Part shown: piece by piece, positions 5,800-13,578 of the stretch
How positions within the stretch are numbered: position 1 is the stretch's first letter
Layout of the letters: the number at the start of each line of letters is the position of its first letter
NCBI GenBank assembly: GCA_937957985.1
Contig: CALGOH010000194.1
Location: 1-27,640, forward strand
Length of the DNA: 27,640 bases
Direction of reading: 5' to 3'
Source of the DNA: an uncultured Verrucomicrobiae bacterium
GTDB lineage: Bacteria > Verrucomicrobiota > Verrucomicrobiia > Verrucomicrobiales > Akkermansiaceae
Notes under the pieces: model-generated
The model's input: the letters and a program-made list of their open reading frames with translations, nothing else
The model's database searches: none
What the model was told of the DNA's origin: nothing
Made by a program: the position numbers and the translations under genes

Positions 5800-8505
5800 T
5801 TAATTGGGGGATTGGGTGGCGTTCGGCTGGAAGTGGCGGAGGAAGCCGAGGCAGAAGCCGAGGACGGTGAGGTAGACGCCGAGGTCGAAGAGCAGCGGGG
5901 TGCCGAGATGGAGGTCGCCGGAATGCCACCACAGGCCGGTGAAGAATTCCCCGCCGGAGATCACCGGCAGCAGGGCGGAGCCGAGCGCGATGAGGAGGCC
6001 GACGACGCTGAGGCGCAGCGAGGCGTGGCGCAGGCGCTTGGCGTCGAGCCGCGGGTGGCGCACCAGCAGCAGCAGGCCGAGCGCGCTGGCGGCGACGAGT
6101 GCGGCGATGAAGCCGCCGCCCGGTGCGTTGTGGCCGCGCCAGAAGAGCCACAGCGAAACCGGCAGCGCGAACAGCGCGAGGCCGCGCGCGGCGGTGGCGA
6201 GCCACGCGCTGTCGCTGTCGAAGGGCAGTGCCGAGCGACGACGCGCGGCGCCGAGCGCGGCGGTCGCGCCGAGCGACGCGATCGCCAGCACCAAGATCTC
6301 ACCGAGGGTGTCGAGCGCTCGGAAATCGACCAGGATCACGTTGACCACGTTCGCGCCGTAGGCGGCCGGCTTGCTGTGGGTGAGGTGGAAGTCCGACACC
6401 GGGCGGTCCCACTCGAGCGCCATCGCCTTCAGCACCAGCATCGTGACCAGTGCGCCGCCGGCCAGCGCCACCAGCGCACGTCCGCCGGAGAACGGCGACG
6501 CAGTGGCCTGCACGCCGGTCTTCTTCAGCACGCCGGCGAGCAGGAACAGCAGCAGCGTTTCCGCCATGAGCTGGGTGAGTGCCAGGTCGGGCGCGCTGAA
6601 CCACAGGAACATCAGCGCGACGATCAGCCCGACGAAGCCGAGCGCGACCAGCAGCGTGAGCGTGCTGCGGGCGCTCGAGGCGAGCCACGCGGCCAGCGCG
6701 GCGACCGGCGCCAGCAGCAGCCAGACGCCGGTGCCGGCCGCCGGGTCCGCGGCGGGAAAATCCCAGCTCGCGGCGTCGAGTCCGACAAAGGCGAGCAGGC
6801 CGATGGCGGTCGTCATGATCCCGATCTGCAGGCCCGGGCGTCCGCCCTGCAACAGCCGCGCGGCACCGGCGGCAAGCGCGCGGATCGAGGCGATGAGGTT
6901 GTCGAAGGCCGGCTCGAAGATCGGCTGCAGCGAGTCGGGCAGCGGCGGAAGGTTGGGCCGGACCAGCACCCGCCACACCACCACCGCCAGCACCAGCGCG
7001 CCCATGCCGAGGCCGAAGGCGGGCGTCCAGCCGTGCCACAGCTTGTAGGCCGCGTCCTCCGGCGCCCCGAGCGCGGTCGCCGCCGCGCCGAGGAACTCGT
7101 GGGTCGTCGCCGGCAGCGAGATCATCAGCCCGACCGTCCCCAGCGCTGGCAGCAGCGCGGCGAAGGTCATGAAAAGCGGCAGCGCCTTCTTCGGCTCGGG
7201 CCGGCGCCGCCAGTCGAGCAGCGGCAGCATCAGCTTGAGCCCGAGCCCGAGCACGCCGGCCGCCGCCAGGGCGGTGGCCACCGCGAGGATGGGCGAGTGC
7301 GCCCAGGTGGCCTTGAGCAGGTATTCCTTTCCGAGGAACCCCGGCAGGGGCGCGAGGCCGATCAGCGACAGACCCGAGATCGCGAACGCGAGTCCGGTGA
7401 ACGGCGCGGACTTCACCGCACCGACCAGCCCCTCGAGCCGCCGCGTGCCGAAGGTCTTCTCGAGGTTGCCCGCAGCGAGGAACAGCGGCGCCTTGTAGAG
7501 CGCGTGGGCGGTGAGGAAGATCACGAAGCCAAGCAGCGCGGCGGGCGTGCCGAGCCCGGCGAGCAGCGTGAGGAAACCCAGCGCCGCCAGCGTGGTGCAG
7601 GCCAGCAGGGCCTTCAGGTCTGACTCGCGCGCGCCGCGCAGCACCGCGGTCGCCACCGTGAGCAGACCGGCACCGGCGACCAGCGGCGTCCACAGCGGAT
7701 GCCCCGAAAGCAGCGGGGCGAGCGTGGCGAGGAAGAACACGCCCGCCTTGACCATCGTCGCCGAGTGCAGGAAGGCCGACACCGGCGCCGGGCCGACCAT
7801 CGCATTCGGCAGCCAGAAGTGGAACGGCAACTGCGCCGACTTGGTCAGCGCCCCGAGCAGGAGCAGGACCAGCGCGCCGGCGGAAAGCGTCGCCGCCGAG
7901 CCGTCGCCGGACCTTTCCAGCAATCCTACGATGGATGTCGTACCAAAGTGCGCGTGGGTAAGCACGATCCCGGCCAGCATGCACGCACCGCCGGCCAGCG
8001 TGACCAGCAGCGCCTGCGACGCCTTCTCGCGCACCTCCTCCTTTTCATGGTGGAAACCGACCAGCAGGAAGGAGAGCAGCGAGGTCGCCTCCCAGAACAG
8101 GAACAGCAGGTACAGATTGTCGGAGAGGATCACGCCGAGCATCGCCAGCGTGAAGGCACTGAGCGCGGCCACGACGCCGGGCAGGTGCCGGCTGTGCATC
8201 AGGTAGCCGCCGGCATGCAGCACCACGCAGGCGCCGAGCCCGAGTACCAGCGCGGCGAACCAGGCGGTGAAGGCATCGAGCCGCAGCGCAATCTCGACAC
8301 CGAGCTGCGGCACCCACGGCCAGGCCTCCCGCAACGGTTCGAGGCCGGGCACGCGGGCCACCATCGCCACCGCGCCCGCGGCCAGGACCGCGGCGGCCAG
8401 AGCGGTGGACGCGCGCGGCCGTGCCCGCACCAGGCCGGGCGCGAGGAGCGCGAGGGCCAGCGGTACGAGCGGCAGCAGGGCGGGGAGGAAGACCTCGCTC
8501 ATCAT
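5800..8505 (-). CDS. mnhA: Na+/H+ antiporter subunit A fused to subunit B (MnhAB)
   Basis: The 901-residue product joins the largest Mrp subunit to MnhB. Residues 1 to about 520 form the complex I NuoL-like ion-conducting part; the key block at 221-253 reads TKSAQLPFHFWLPNAM followed by PVSAFLHSATMVKAG. About residues 580-690 form the DUF4040-type C-terminal part of MnhA (LALTQLMAETLLLFLL). From about residue 770 the MnhB domain follows, with FWRGHNAPGGGFIAALV, GGEFFTGLW and LGTPLLFDLGVYLTVLGF. Fused A-B subunits are known in several Gram-negative groups, so this is a variant and not an assembly error. Two adjacent ATG codons (8505, 8502) can serve as start. It lies 22 bases downstream of the universal stress gene. 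Confidence 0.94.
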   Translation of the reverse strand: MMSEVFLPALLPLVPLALALLAPGLVRARPRASTALAAAVLAAGAVAMVARVPGLEPLREAWPWVPQLGVEIALRLDAFTAWFAALVLGLGACVVLHAGGYLMHSRHLPGVVAALSAFTLAMLGVILSDNLYLLFLFWEATSLLSFLLVGFHHEKEEVREKASQALLVTLAGGACMLAGIVLTHAHFGTTSIVGLLERSGDGSAATLSAGALVLLLLGALTKSAQLPFHFWLPNAMVGPAPVSAFLHSATMVKAGVFFLATLAPLLSGHPLWTPLVAGAGLLTVATAVLRGARESDLKALLACTTLAALGFLTLLAGLGTPAALLGFVIFLTAHALYKAPLFLAAGNLEKTFGTRRLEGLVGAVKSAPFTGLAFAISGLSLIGLAPLPGFLGKEYLLKATWAHSPILAVATALAAAGVLGLGLKLMLPLLDWRRRPEPKKALPLFMTFAALLPALGTVGLMISLPATTHEFLGAAATALGAPEDAAYKLWHGWTPAFGLGMGALVLAVVVWRVLVRPNLPPLPDSLQPIFEPAFDNLIASIRALAAGAARLLQGGRPGLQIGIMTTAIGLLAFVGLDAASWDFPAADPAAGTGVWLLLAPVAALAAWLASSARSTLTLLVALGFVGLIVALMFLWFSAPDLALTQLMAETLLLFLLAGVLKKTGVQATASPFSGGRALVALAGGALVTMLVLKAMALEWDRPVSDFHLTHSKPAAYGANVVNVILVDFRALDTLGEILVLAIASLGATAALGAARRRSALPFDSDSAWLATAARGLALFALPVSLWLFWRGHNAPGGGFIAALVAASALGLLLLVRHPRLDAKRLRHASLRLSVVGLLIALGSALLPVISGGEFFTGLWWHSGDLHLGTPLLFDLGVYLTVLGFCLGFLRHFQPNATQSPN

Positions 8506-8527
8506 CGGGTGGATCCAGCGTTGGCGT

Positions 8528-9424
8528 TCAGTTCTCCAATCCGACCAGCTCGCGCAGGAACCCGAGGTTCTGATTCTTTCGCCTGACCACCAGCACCGGC
8601 CTGCGGGAGTGACGCACGACCTCGGCGGTGTTGCTGCCGAGGAGCGCGATCGACAGCGCGTTGCGCCCGTGGCAACCGATCACCAACAGGTCGGCCTCAC
8701 GCTCGACCAACGAGGCGAGTTCGCTGCCGGGAAGCTGGCCTTCCACCAGCCGGTGTTTCCACTTCGACGCATCACGCGCGTGCTCCTTGAGAAAGGCCCG
8801 CATCTGCCAGTCGGCGGCGTCGCGGATGTCGTCGCGCAGCCGTCCTGCGTCGCGGACCATCGTCGCGCGGGTGCGCAAGGTCAGGTCGAGCACGTGGACG
8901 GCCTCCAGCCGCGCGCCCTTCGGATGCAGCGTCGCGAAAGCCTCGGCCCAGTCGAGGGTGAGGTCGGCAAGGTCGGAGAAATCGAGCGCCGCGAGGATCC
9001 GCCTGGGCGGAACCGGCGCCGCCTCGGGCAGCACGAGCACGCCGACCGGACTCTTCCGCGCCAGCCGCTCGGCCAGACCACGGGTCGAGGGACCGTCGAC
9101 CGGCACCACCACGAGGTCGTACTCCCCCGAGGTCAGACGCTTGAGCGTCGCTCCGAGGGGGTCGTCCGACGATTCGATCAGTTCGGTGGGGTGACCCTCG
9201 AGGGCCCCGGCCGCCGCCCGACCGATCTCGACCAGACGATCCGATCCGCCATCACCATCACCGCCACCCGTGCCCGGATATTCCGCAAGCACCGCCCGGG
9301 TGCACGCCAGCAGGTCCACACCATCCGCCTGGCTGTGAGCCGCCACGCAGGCCAGCCAGTCCATGGCGGCATCGGTGGAAACTTCGTCGGAAATCACGGC
9401 GAGGATCTTCTTGAATCGTTTCAT
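8528..9424 (-). CDS. Universal stress protein, two UspA domains in tandem
   Basis: The 298-residue product has two UspA-type domains. The first (about residues 1-140, MKRFKKILAVISDE ... GVLVLPE) lacks a clear nucleotide-binding loop. The second (about 143-285, RRILAALDFSDLADLTLDWA) carries GCHGRNALSIALLGSN, which fits the ATP-binding pattern G-2x-G-9x-G-S, followed by VVRHSRRPVLVVRRK. Tandem Usp proteins are soluble cytosolic stress factors. Here the gene is first in line before the whole Mrp antiporter operon with only 22 bases between, which suggests that it is co-transcribed and may sense energy or ion status for the antiporter; that is inference. The ATG at 9424 has no strong ribosome binding site. 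Confidence 0.9.
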   Translation of the reverse strand: MKRFKKILAVISDEVSTDAAMDWLACVAAHSQADGVDLLACTRAVLAEYPGTGGGDGDGGSDRLVEIGRAAAGALEGHPTELIESSDDPLGATLKRLTSGEYDLVVVPVDGPSTRGLAERLARKSPVGVLVLPEAAPVPPRRILAALDFSDLADLTLDWAEAFATLHPKGARLEAVHVLDLTLRTRATMVRDAGRLRDDIRDAADWQMRAFLKEHARDASKWKHRLVEGQLPGSELASLVEREADLLVIGCHGRNALSIALLGSNTAEVVRHSRRPVLVVRRKNQNLGFLRELVGLEN

Positions 9425-9545
9425 GGCGGAACCGGAATTGTTGGAGGACCATCATACGAATTCTTAGTCGTGCAATGATTATCGTATTAGAAATGTTCCG
9501 GTTCGATTCCACTTGCCCCGGCGGCTCCGGAGGAAACGACGCAGG

Positions 9546-9577
9546 AAAGCCGGTCGCCCCGGAGGAGCGCCGGCTTT
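9546..9577 (-). terminator. Hairpin terminator after the outer-membrane protein gene
   Basis: An 8-bp stem AAAGCCGG/CCGGCTTT encloses a 16-base loop in which a further CGC/GCG pair can form. It lies 20 bases beyond the stop codon of the outer-membrane protein gene on the minus strand and ends with TTT. It separates that gene from the usp-mnh operon. Confidence 0.65.
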
Positions 9578-9597
9578 ACCGACGATGCGCGGTCCGG

Positions 9598-10275
9598 TCA
9601 GAAGTTGAAGCGGACTCCGAGTTCGGCGAGCACGTCGTCCTCAAGGGCTCCGATGCCTTGGCCGCCCGGAACACCGGCGACGGTCGGCGCGCCGTCGTCA
9701 TCGAGGTAGATCCACCGGGCGCCGCCGTAGATCTCGAAGTTCGGCGTCACGTTGTAGCCGAGCCCCGCGAAGATCTGGCCGGCGAAGACCTCGTCGCTAG
9801 ACTCGGAGCGGGCCACCGCCGGAACGGTCGGAGCCGGGAAGCGGGCGGTGGTGGTCGAGTCGATCGAGGCGAATCCGACGCCGGCGCCCGCATAGAGGTA
9901 GAAGCCGTTGTCGAACCGGCGCTCGATCTTGTAGTTCAGGGTAACCGGCAACACCTCGAGTTCGGTATTCCCGTAGATCGTGCCGTCGATCTGGGGAGTC
10001 CGGACGGTGAAGGACTCCTCGCCCTCGGTCCAGCCGACCTCCAGGAAGAACGCGTGGGTCCACGGTCCCGGGCACGAACGTTCGATCCCCAGATGGCCGT
10101 GATACATGGGCTCCTCGAAGTCCATCAGGTAGCCCGCGCCGGCGCCGGCGAACCAGTTCCATTCCGGTGCCGGTTCGGGTGGCGGCGGCGGTGGCATGGC
10201 CTCCTTCGCAGAACCCGCGATGGCGATGCCGGTGACAAGGATACTCGATAGCATGGATACGGTTGTTTGTTTCAT
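9598..10275 (-). CDS. Outer-membrane beta-barrel protein (porin-like, OmpW/OmpA-barrel style)
   Basis: The 225-residue product starts with a signal peptide (MKQTTVSMLSSILVTGIAIAG, cleavage probably after SAKEA), then a short proline run (six P, then EPAPEW). The rest is a beta-barrel of alternating hydrophobic strands such as WFAGAGAGYLMDF, FYLYAGAGVGFASI and IFAGLGYNV. It ends in GVRFNF, and a terminal phenylalanine is the usual signal for insertion by the BAM complex. The start at 10275 is preferred over an upstream GTG-type start at 10302 because it puts the lysine directly before the hydrophobic core. The barrel size (about 8 strands) fits small OmpA/OmpW-like barrels. The substrate or role is unknown. 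It is a single gene with its own terminator. Confidence 0.8.
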   Translation of the reverse strand: MKQTTVSMLSSILVTGIAIAGSAKEAMPPPPPPEPAPEWNWFAGAGAGYLMDFEEPMYHGHLGIERSCPGPWTHAFFLEVGWTEGEESFTVRTPQIDGTIYGNTELEVLPVTLNYKIERRFDNGFYLYAGAGVGFASIDSTTTARFPAPTVPAVARSESSDEVFAGQIFAGLGYNVTPNFEIYGGARWIYLDDDGAPTVAGVPGGQGIGALEDDVLAELGVRFNF

Positions 10276-10374
10276 GGCAACCGTACCGCGAGCATGGGAC
10301 ACCCCGGATTTTCAAACGAAAAATGAACATTGATGCGGGATGAATCAACCGCCCCCCCGCAAGCCGTCCGTCCG

Positions 10375-11337
10375 TCACCGGTCGTGATGCAGTCGCTCCC
10401 AGAAGCGCGTGAAATCACCGCCGCACTCGTCGAGCAGGCGGGTGAAGCGCGGCACGCCGGCCTCGTAGGTGGTGAAGGAGTTGAGGCGTGCGTTGTTGAC
10501 CGGCTCCTCGATCCACGAGGTCAGGCCGCGGCCCCACTCGGTCCGCAGGGCGCGAAGTTCGCGGTCGAGGCGGGCGAGTTCGGCCCGCTTGCGTCCGCGC
10601 TTCCAGTCGTCGTCGCGATCGGCGGCATAGACCGCACGCAGGCGGTCCGAGGCTCCGACGATCGCTTCGCGGGCCTGCGCGATCCTGCCCAGTCGATCGT
10701 CGTACTTCCGTGCCAGCGCCGGCCGCCCGGTGTGGTGGAACCAGCGGCGCACCCCTTCCCGGGCAACCGCCTCGGCGAGCGCCTCGTTCTCGTCGGTCGT
10801 ACCAGGAAGGTAGTACTTCCGATGCACCAGCTCGTGGAAGATCAGCTCGGCGTAGTCGACCTCGGCCCGGTCGACGAAGGTGTCGAGCACCGGGTCGCGG
10901 AACCAGCCGAGGGTCGAGAAGGCATCGACGCCGCCGATCCAGGTTTCGAAGCCGTCGGAGCGGAGGCGTTCGGCTTCCGCCCGTGCCAGATCCTCACGGA
11001 AGTACCCGCGGTAGGCCTGGCAGCCGACCACCGGATACCACCAGCGCTTCGGTTCCAACGAAAGCTCGGGCGCGGCGTGGACGACCCACACGAGGTGTTC
11101 ACGGTCGAGTTCGGCGTAGAGTTCGTAGGCGCCGCCGGAGGGCATCTTCAGCTCCCGCTCGGCGAAATCCAGCAGGCGCCGGGTGAGCGCGAGTCGCTCG
11201 CGGAGCTTCGGATCGGTCGTTCCGGCCGCGACCTCGCCGATCGGCCGGCGTTTCAGGAGCACCTCGGCCTGACCGACGGCGGCCTGGGAGTAGAACTCGA
11301 GCGTGCCGCAACCGCAAAGCATCAGGAGCGGGATCAT
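10375..11337 (-). CDS. Predicted aminopeptidase, zinc-dependent lipoprotein (PF10023 type)
   Basis: The product matches the predicted aminopeptidase family (PF10023). It has YSQAAVGQAEVLL near the start, SLEPKRWWYPVVGCQAYRGY, STLGWFRDPVLDTF, and the zinc site HELVH at about residues 168-172 with the downstream glutamates of DENEALAEAVA. An N-terminal lipobox (LCGC) indicates attachment to a membrane through the cysteine. With the ATG at 11337 the signal peptide is only nine residues, which is short. A TTG at 11379 would give a better one (MRPWTPAGLRVAFGM...), but it lies inside the inverted repeat at 11370-11471, so the true start is open. Substrate and pathway are not known. It is downstream of tadA on the same strand. 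Confidence 0.85.
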   Translation of the reverse strand: MIPLLMLCGCGTLEFYSQAAVGQAEVLLKRRPIGEVAAGTTDPKLRERLALTRRLLDFAERELKMPSGGAYELYAELDREHLVWVVHAAPELSLEPKRWWYPVVGCQAYRGYFREDLARAEAERLRSDGFETWIGGVDAFSTLGWFRDPVLDTFVDRAEVDYAELIFHELVHRKYYLPGTTDENEALAEAVAREGVRRWFHHTGRPALARKYDDRLGRIAQAREAIVGASDRLRAVYAADRDDDWKRGRKRAELARLDRELRALRTEWGRGLTSWIEEPVNNARLNSFTTYEAGVPRFTRLLDECGGDFTRFWERLHHDR

Positions 11338-11369
11338 TCCAAACGCGACTCGGAGCCCCGCCGGAGTCC

Positions 11370-11471
11370 AAGGTCGCAAAGTCGAAGGTCGAAGGTCCTT
11401 CCGCTCGCTGCCCGACGAGCCTTCAAAGCGGACGGCAGCTCGGACTTTTGACTTTTCGACCTTGAGACCTT
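11370..11471. repeat. Nested imperfect inverted repeat between tadA and the aminopeptidase gene
   Basis: The left arm 11370-11398 (AAGGTCGCAAAGTCGAAG...) pairs with the right arm 11442-11471, whose reverse complement reads AAGGTCTCAAGGTCGAAA..., with a few mismatches over about 30 bases. Inside, GCTGCC and GGCAGC form a second hairpin. Each arm is itself built from units of the type AAGGTCGA/AAAGTCAA. It looks like a dispersed intergenic element rather than a simple terminator, as there is no T-tract. Confidence 0.75.
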
Positions 11472-11509
11472 CCGACCGCAGCCCGGGAAGACCCACCCGC
11501 AGGCCACGC

Positions 11510-12034
11510 TCAGTTCTCATCGGGAGGATTCCCGTTCGACTTCGCCGAATCCCGCAGCGCCTTCTTTTTCTCGCGGGCCTCGCGGAAAAAGCTCTGGAGC
11601 AAGGCCAGGCACTCGTCGCCGAGCACCCCGGAAGCGATGTCGCACTGGTGGTTCAATGGCGGGTTCGCCTGCAGCAGGTTGATCCAGCCGCCCGCCGCGC
11701 CGGCCTTTTCGTCCGGGCATCCGAAAACAACACGATCCGGCCGACAGTGGACGATCGCCCCCGCGCACATCGGGCACGGCTCCTTGGTGACGTAGAGCGT
11801 GCAGCCCTCCAGCCGCCAGTCGCCAAGCGCCTGCTGGGCCGCGGTGAGCGCCAGCATCTCGGCGTGGGCGGTGGCGTCCTTGAGCGTCTCGACCTGGTTC
11901 CACGCGCGGCCGATCACCTGCTGGCCGTGGACGACCACGCAGCCGATCGGCACCTCGGTCGCGGCGTAGGCCTTGCGCGCCTCGCGCAGCGCCTGGCCCA
12001 TGAAATGGTCGTCGCTCAGCAGGTCGATCTCCAC
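11510..12034 (-). CDS. tadA: tRNA-specific adenosine deaminase
   Basis: TadA converts adenosine-34 of tRNA-Arg(ACG) to inosine so that it reads several codons. The 174-residue product has the zinc-deaminase site HAE (residues 57-59) and PCPMC (86-90), where H57, C87 and C90 bind zinc and E59 is the proton shuttle. It also has the family blocks EVPIGCVVV and GWINLLQ. The start is a GTG at 12034; an ATG 11 codons in would cut into the conserved N-terminal helix, so the GTG is preferred. The C-terminus carries a lysine-rich tail beyond the core. It is 70 bases downstream of the pseudokinase gene and may share its transcript. Confidence 0.93.
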   Translation of the reverse strand: MEIDLLSDDHFMGQALREARKAYAATEVPIGCVVVHGQQVIGRAWNQVETLKDATAHAEMLALTAAQQALGDWRLEGCTLYVTKEPCPMCAGAIVHCRPDRVVFGCPDEKAGAAGGWINLLQANPPLNHQCDIASGVLGDECLALLQSFFREAREKKKALRDSAKSNGNPPDEN

Positions 12035-12104
12035 GCCGGAGCGTGGAAGCGCCGTGCGACGGGTGCCAAGCGAGAAGTGTGGGAAAGCACGCGCCGCCTT
12101 TCCG

Positions 12105-13577
12105 TCACTCCGGCCGCGACACCATCCGGAAGCCGAGGTCGGGGCGACGCTGGAGGCGGTCGTCGGTCCACTCGCGGGCCAGGGCGCCGTTGGCCGGCCG
12201 TTCGTGGGAGCCGCCGATGATGACCATCCGCTTCGCGCCGAGGGGGTTGGCGGGATTGGTTGCGGGGCGGCGGGTCCACTCGGCCACCGAACCCGCCATG
12301 CCGCGCAGACCGTTGGGGGTGCGGTCGTTCATGCCGATCCCGGTCACCGGCCCCCATCCGGCGGGCTGCAGGACCTCGGGTTTCTCGGCGGCCGCCCGCA
12401 GCGCCGCGAACCACTCCTCCTGGGTCGGCAGCCGGCCACCCTTCCAGTTGCAGTAGGCCGAGGCATCCCACCAGTCGATGTTGACGACCGGAAAGAACAG
12501 GTCGATCGGGTGCCCGTTCCAGGTGCCTCCTTCGCGAGCGGCCGTCAGCATCGCCTCCCAATCACCGGGTTCATGCCCCGGTTTGTCGTCGGGCTGGTCC
12601 TCAAGGTCGAAGACGTCGCGCTCGTCGGGATCGAGGCGGTCGAGCACCTGGAGGAACTTCAGGTATTCCCCGATGGTCACCTCGCAGGCGCCGATTTCGA
12701 AAGCATCGAACTTTTCCCGGCCGCCATCGGGCGTGGGATACTCGCCCGCCGGGATCCGGACGGGATCGGGCAGCGTGGGCTCGGTGACCAGCGGAGCCGG
12801 CTTCTTGTCCGGGAGCAGGATGTAGGCCGCGGCGACGAGCACGGCGAGGCTGCCGACGGCGGCGATGATCGCGGGCAGGCGGGACTTCCGGGGTGCCGGC
12901 TGGGTGCGCGGGCCCCCGGTGAGCGGGCGGACCTCCCGCAACTGGTCCTCGATCTGCTCGCCGTACGAGCGGACCCGTTCCCAATCAAGCGGCTGCTCGA
13001 TGCCCTCGCCGCGCATCCAGGCGAGCACGGTGAGGATCCGGCTGGCACCAGGCAGTCCGTCGGCGACAAGGGCCGGCAGGGTCTCGCCCAGGCGCACGAT
13101 GTCCGCCTGGCGGACCGCGGGATCGGCCTCGCCGGCGCGCGCGATGTTGTCGAGCCGGAGGACGCCATGCTGGTCGAAATGGATGTCTCGCGGCGTGAGC
13201 GGACGACTGGCGAAACCACTGGCCTCGAGATGGAGCATCGCCTCGGCCATGCGGCGGAAGACGTGGGCGAGGTCGGCCGGACGCATCGCCTCCCGCGCCC
13301 GCAGGCGGTCGGCCAGGCTGCTGCCGCTGATGAACTCGAGCGCGGCGAAGCAATCGCCGTCGTCGACCGCCTCGTAGACCGAGCTGATGAGCGGATGATC
13401 GACCGCGGCCTTCGCCCGGATGTCCGCGAGGAACTTTTCGCGAAGCGACGGGTCGGTCAGCTCCATCAAGCGCACCCTGCGCCCGACCGAAGCCTGCTCG
13501 GCGATCCAGATCGATTGCCCCTCGCGTTCCTCGGTGAGTTCGAGCAGGCGGTAGTCCCCGAGCGTGCGTGATTCCAT
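12105..13577 (-). CDS. Membrane pseudokinase fused to a degenerate formylglycine-generating-enzyme (FGE/SUMF1) domain
   Basis: The 490-residue product has a Ser/Thr-kinase-like domain (about residues 8-215), one membrane helix (234-255) and an FGE-sulfatase (SUMF1) domain (about 273-489). In the kinase part the VAIK lysine is missing (VRLME at 35-39), the HRD catalytic loop reads ASRPLTPRDIHF, and DFG is DNI. Catalysis is therefore unlikely. The FGE part keeps the structural blocks WWDASAYCNWKGGRLPTQEEW (369-389, split here by description only) and NGLRGMAGSVAEW, but the segment that holds the two active-site cysteines in true FGEs reads GGSHERPANGALAREW and has none. So both halves appear non-enzymatic and may bind ligands. 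The ATG at 13577 follows the stop codon of the upstream TPR-like gene by one base, so the two are a unit. Confidence 0.85.
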   Translation of the reverse strand: MESRTLGDYRLLELTEEREGQSIWIAEQASVGRRVRLMELTDPSLREKFLADIRAKAAVDHPLISSVYEAVDDGDCFAALEFISGSSLADRLRAREAMRPADLAHVFRRMAEAMLHLEASGFASRPLTPRDIHFDQHGVLRLDNIARAGEADPAVRQADIVRLGETLPALVADGLPGASRILTVLAWMRGEGIEQPLDWERVRSYGEQIEDQLREVRPLTGGPRTQPAPRKSRLPAIIAAVGSLAVLVAAAYILLPDKKPAPLVTEPTLPDPVRIPAGEYPTPDGGREKFDAFEIGACEVTIGEYLKFLQVLDRLDPDERDVFDLEDQPDDKPGHEPGDWEAMLTAAREGGTWNGHPIDLFFPVVNIDWWDASAYCNWKGGRLPTQEEWFAALRAAAEKPEVLQPAGWGPVTGIGMNDRTPNGLRGMAGSVAEWTRRPATNPANPLGAKRMVIIGGSHERPANGALAREWTDDRLQRRPDLGFRMVSRPE

Positions 13578-13578
13578 G

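Noticed and set aside
5080..7623. An 847-residue plus-strand open frame across the antiporter genes
   Set aside because: It is antisense to mnhAB, mnhC and mnhD; its E/R/Q-rich sequence is the mirror of hydrophobic membrane helices in GC-rich DNA.
3957..8505. Respiratory complex I (nuo) genes
   Set aside because: The NuoK/L/M-like proteins are accompanied by MnhB, E, F and G signatures, and no other nuo genes are present, so this is a Mrp antiporter.
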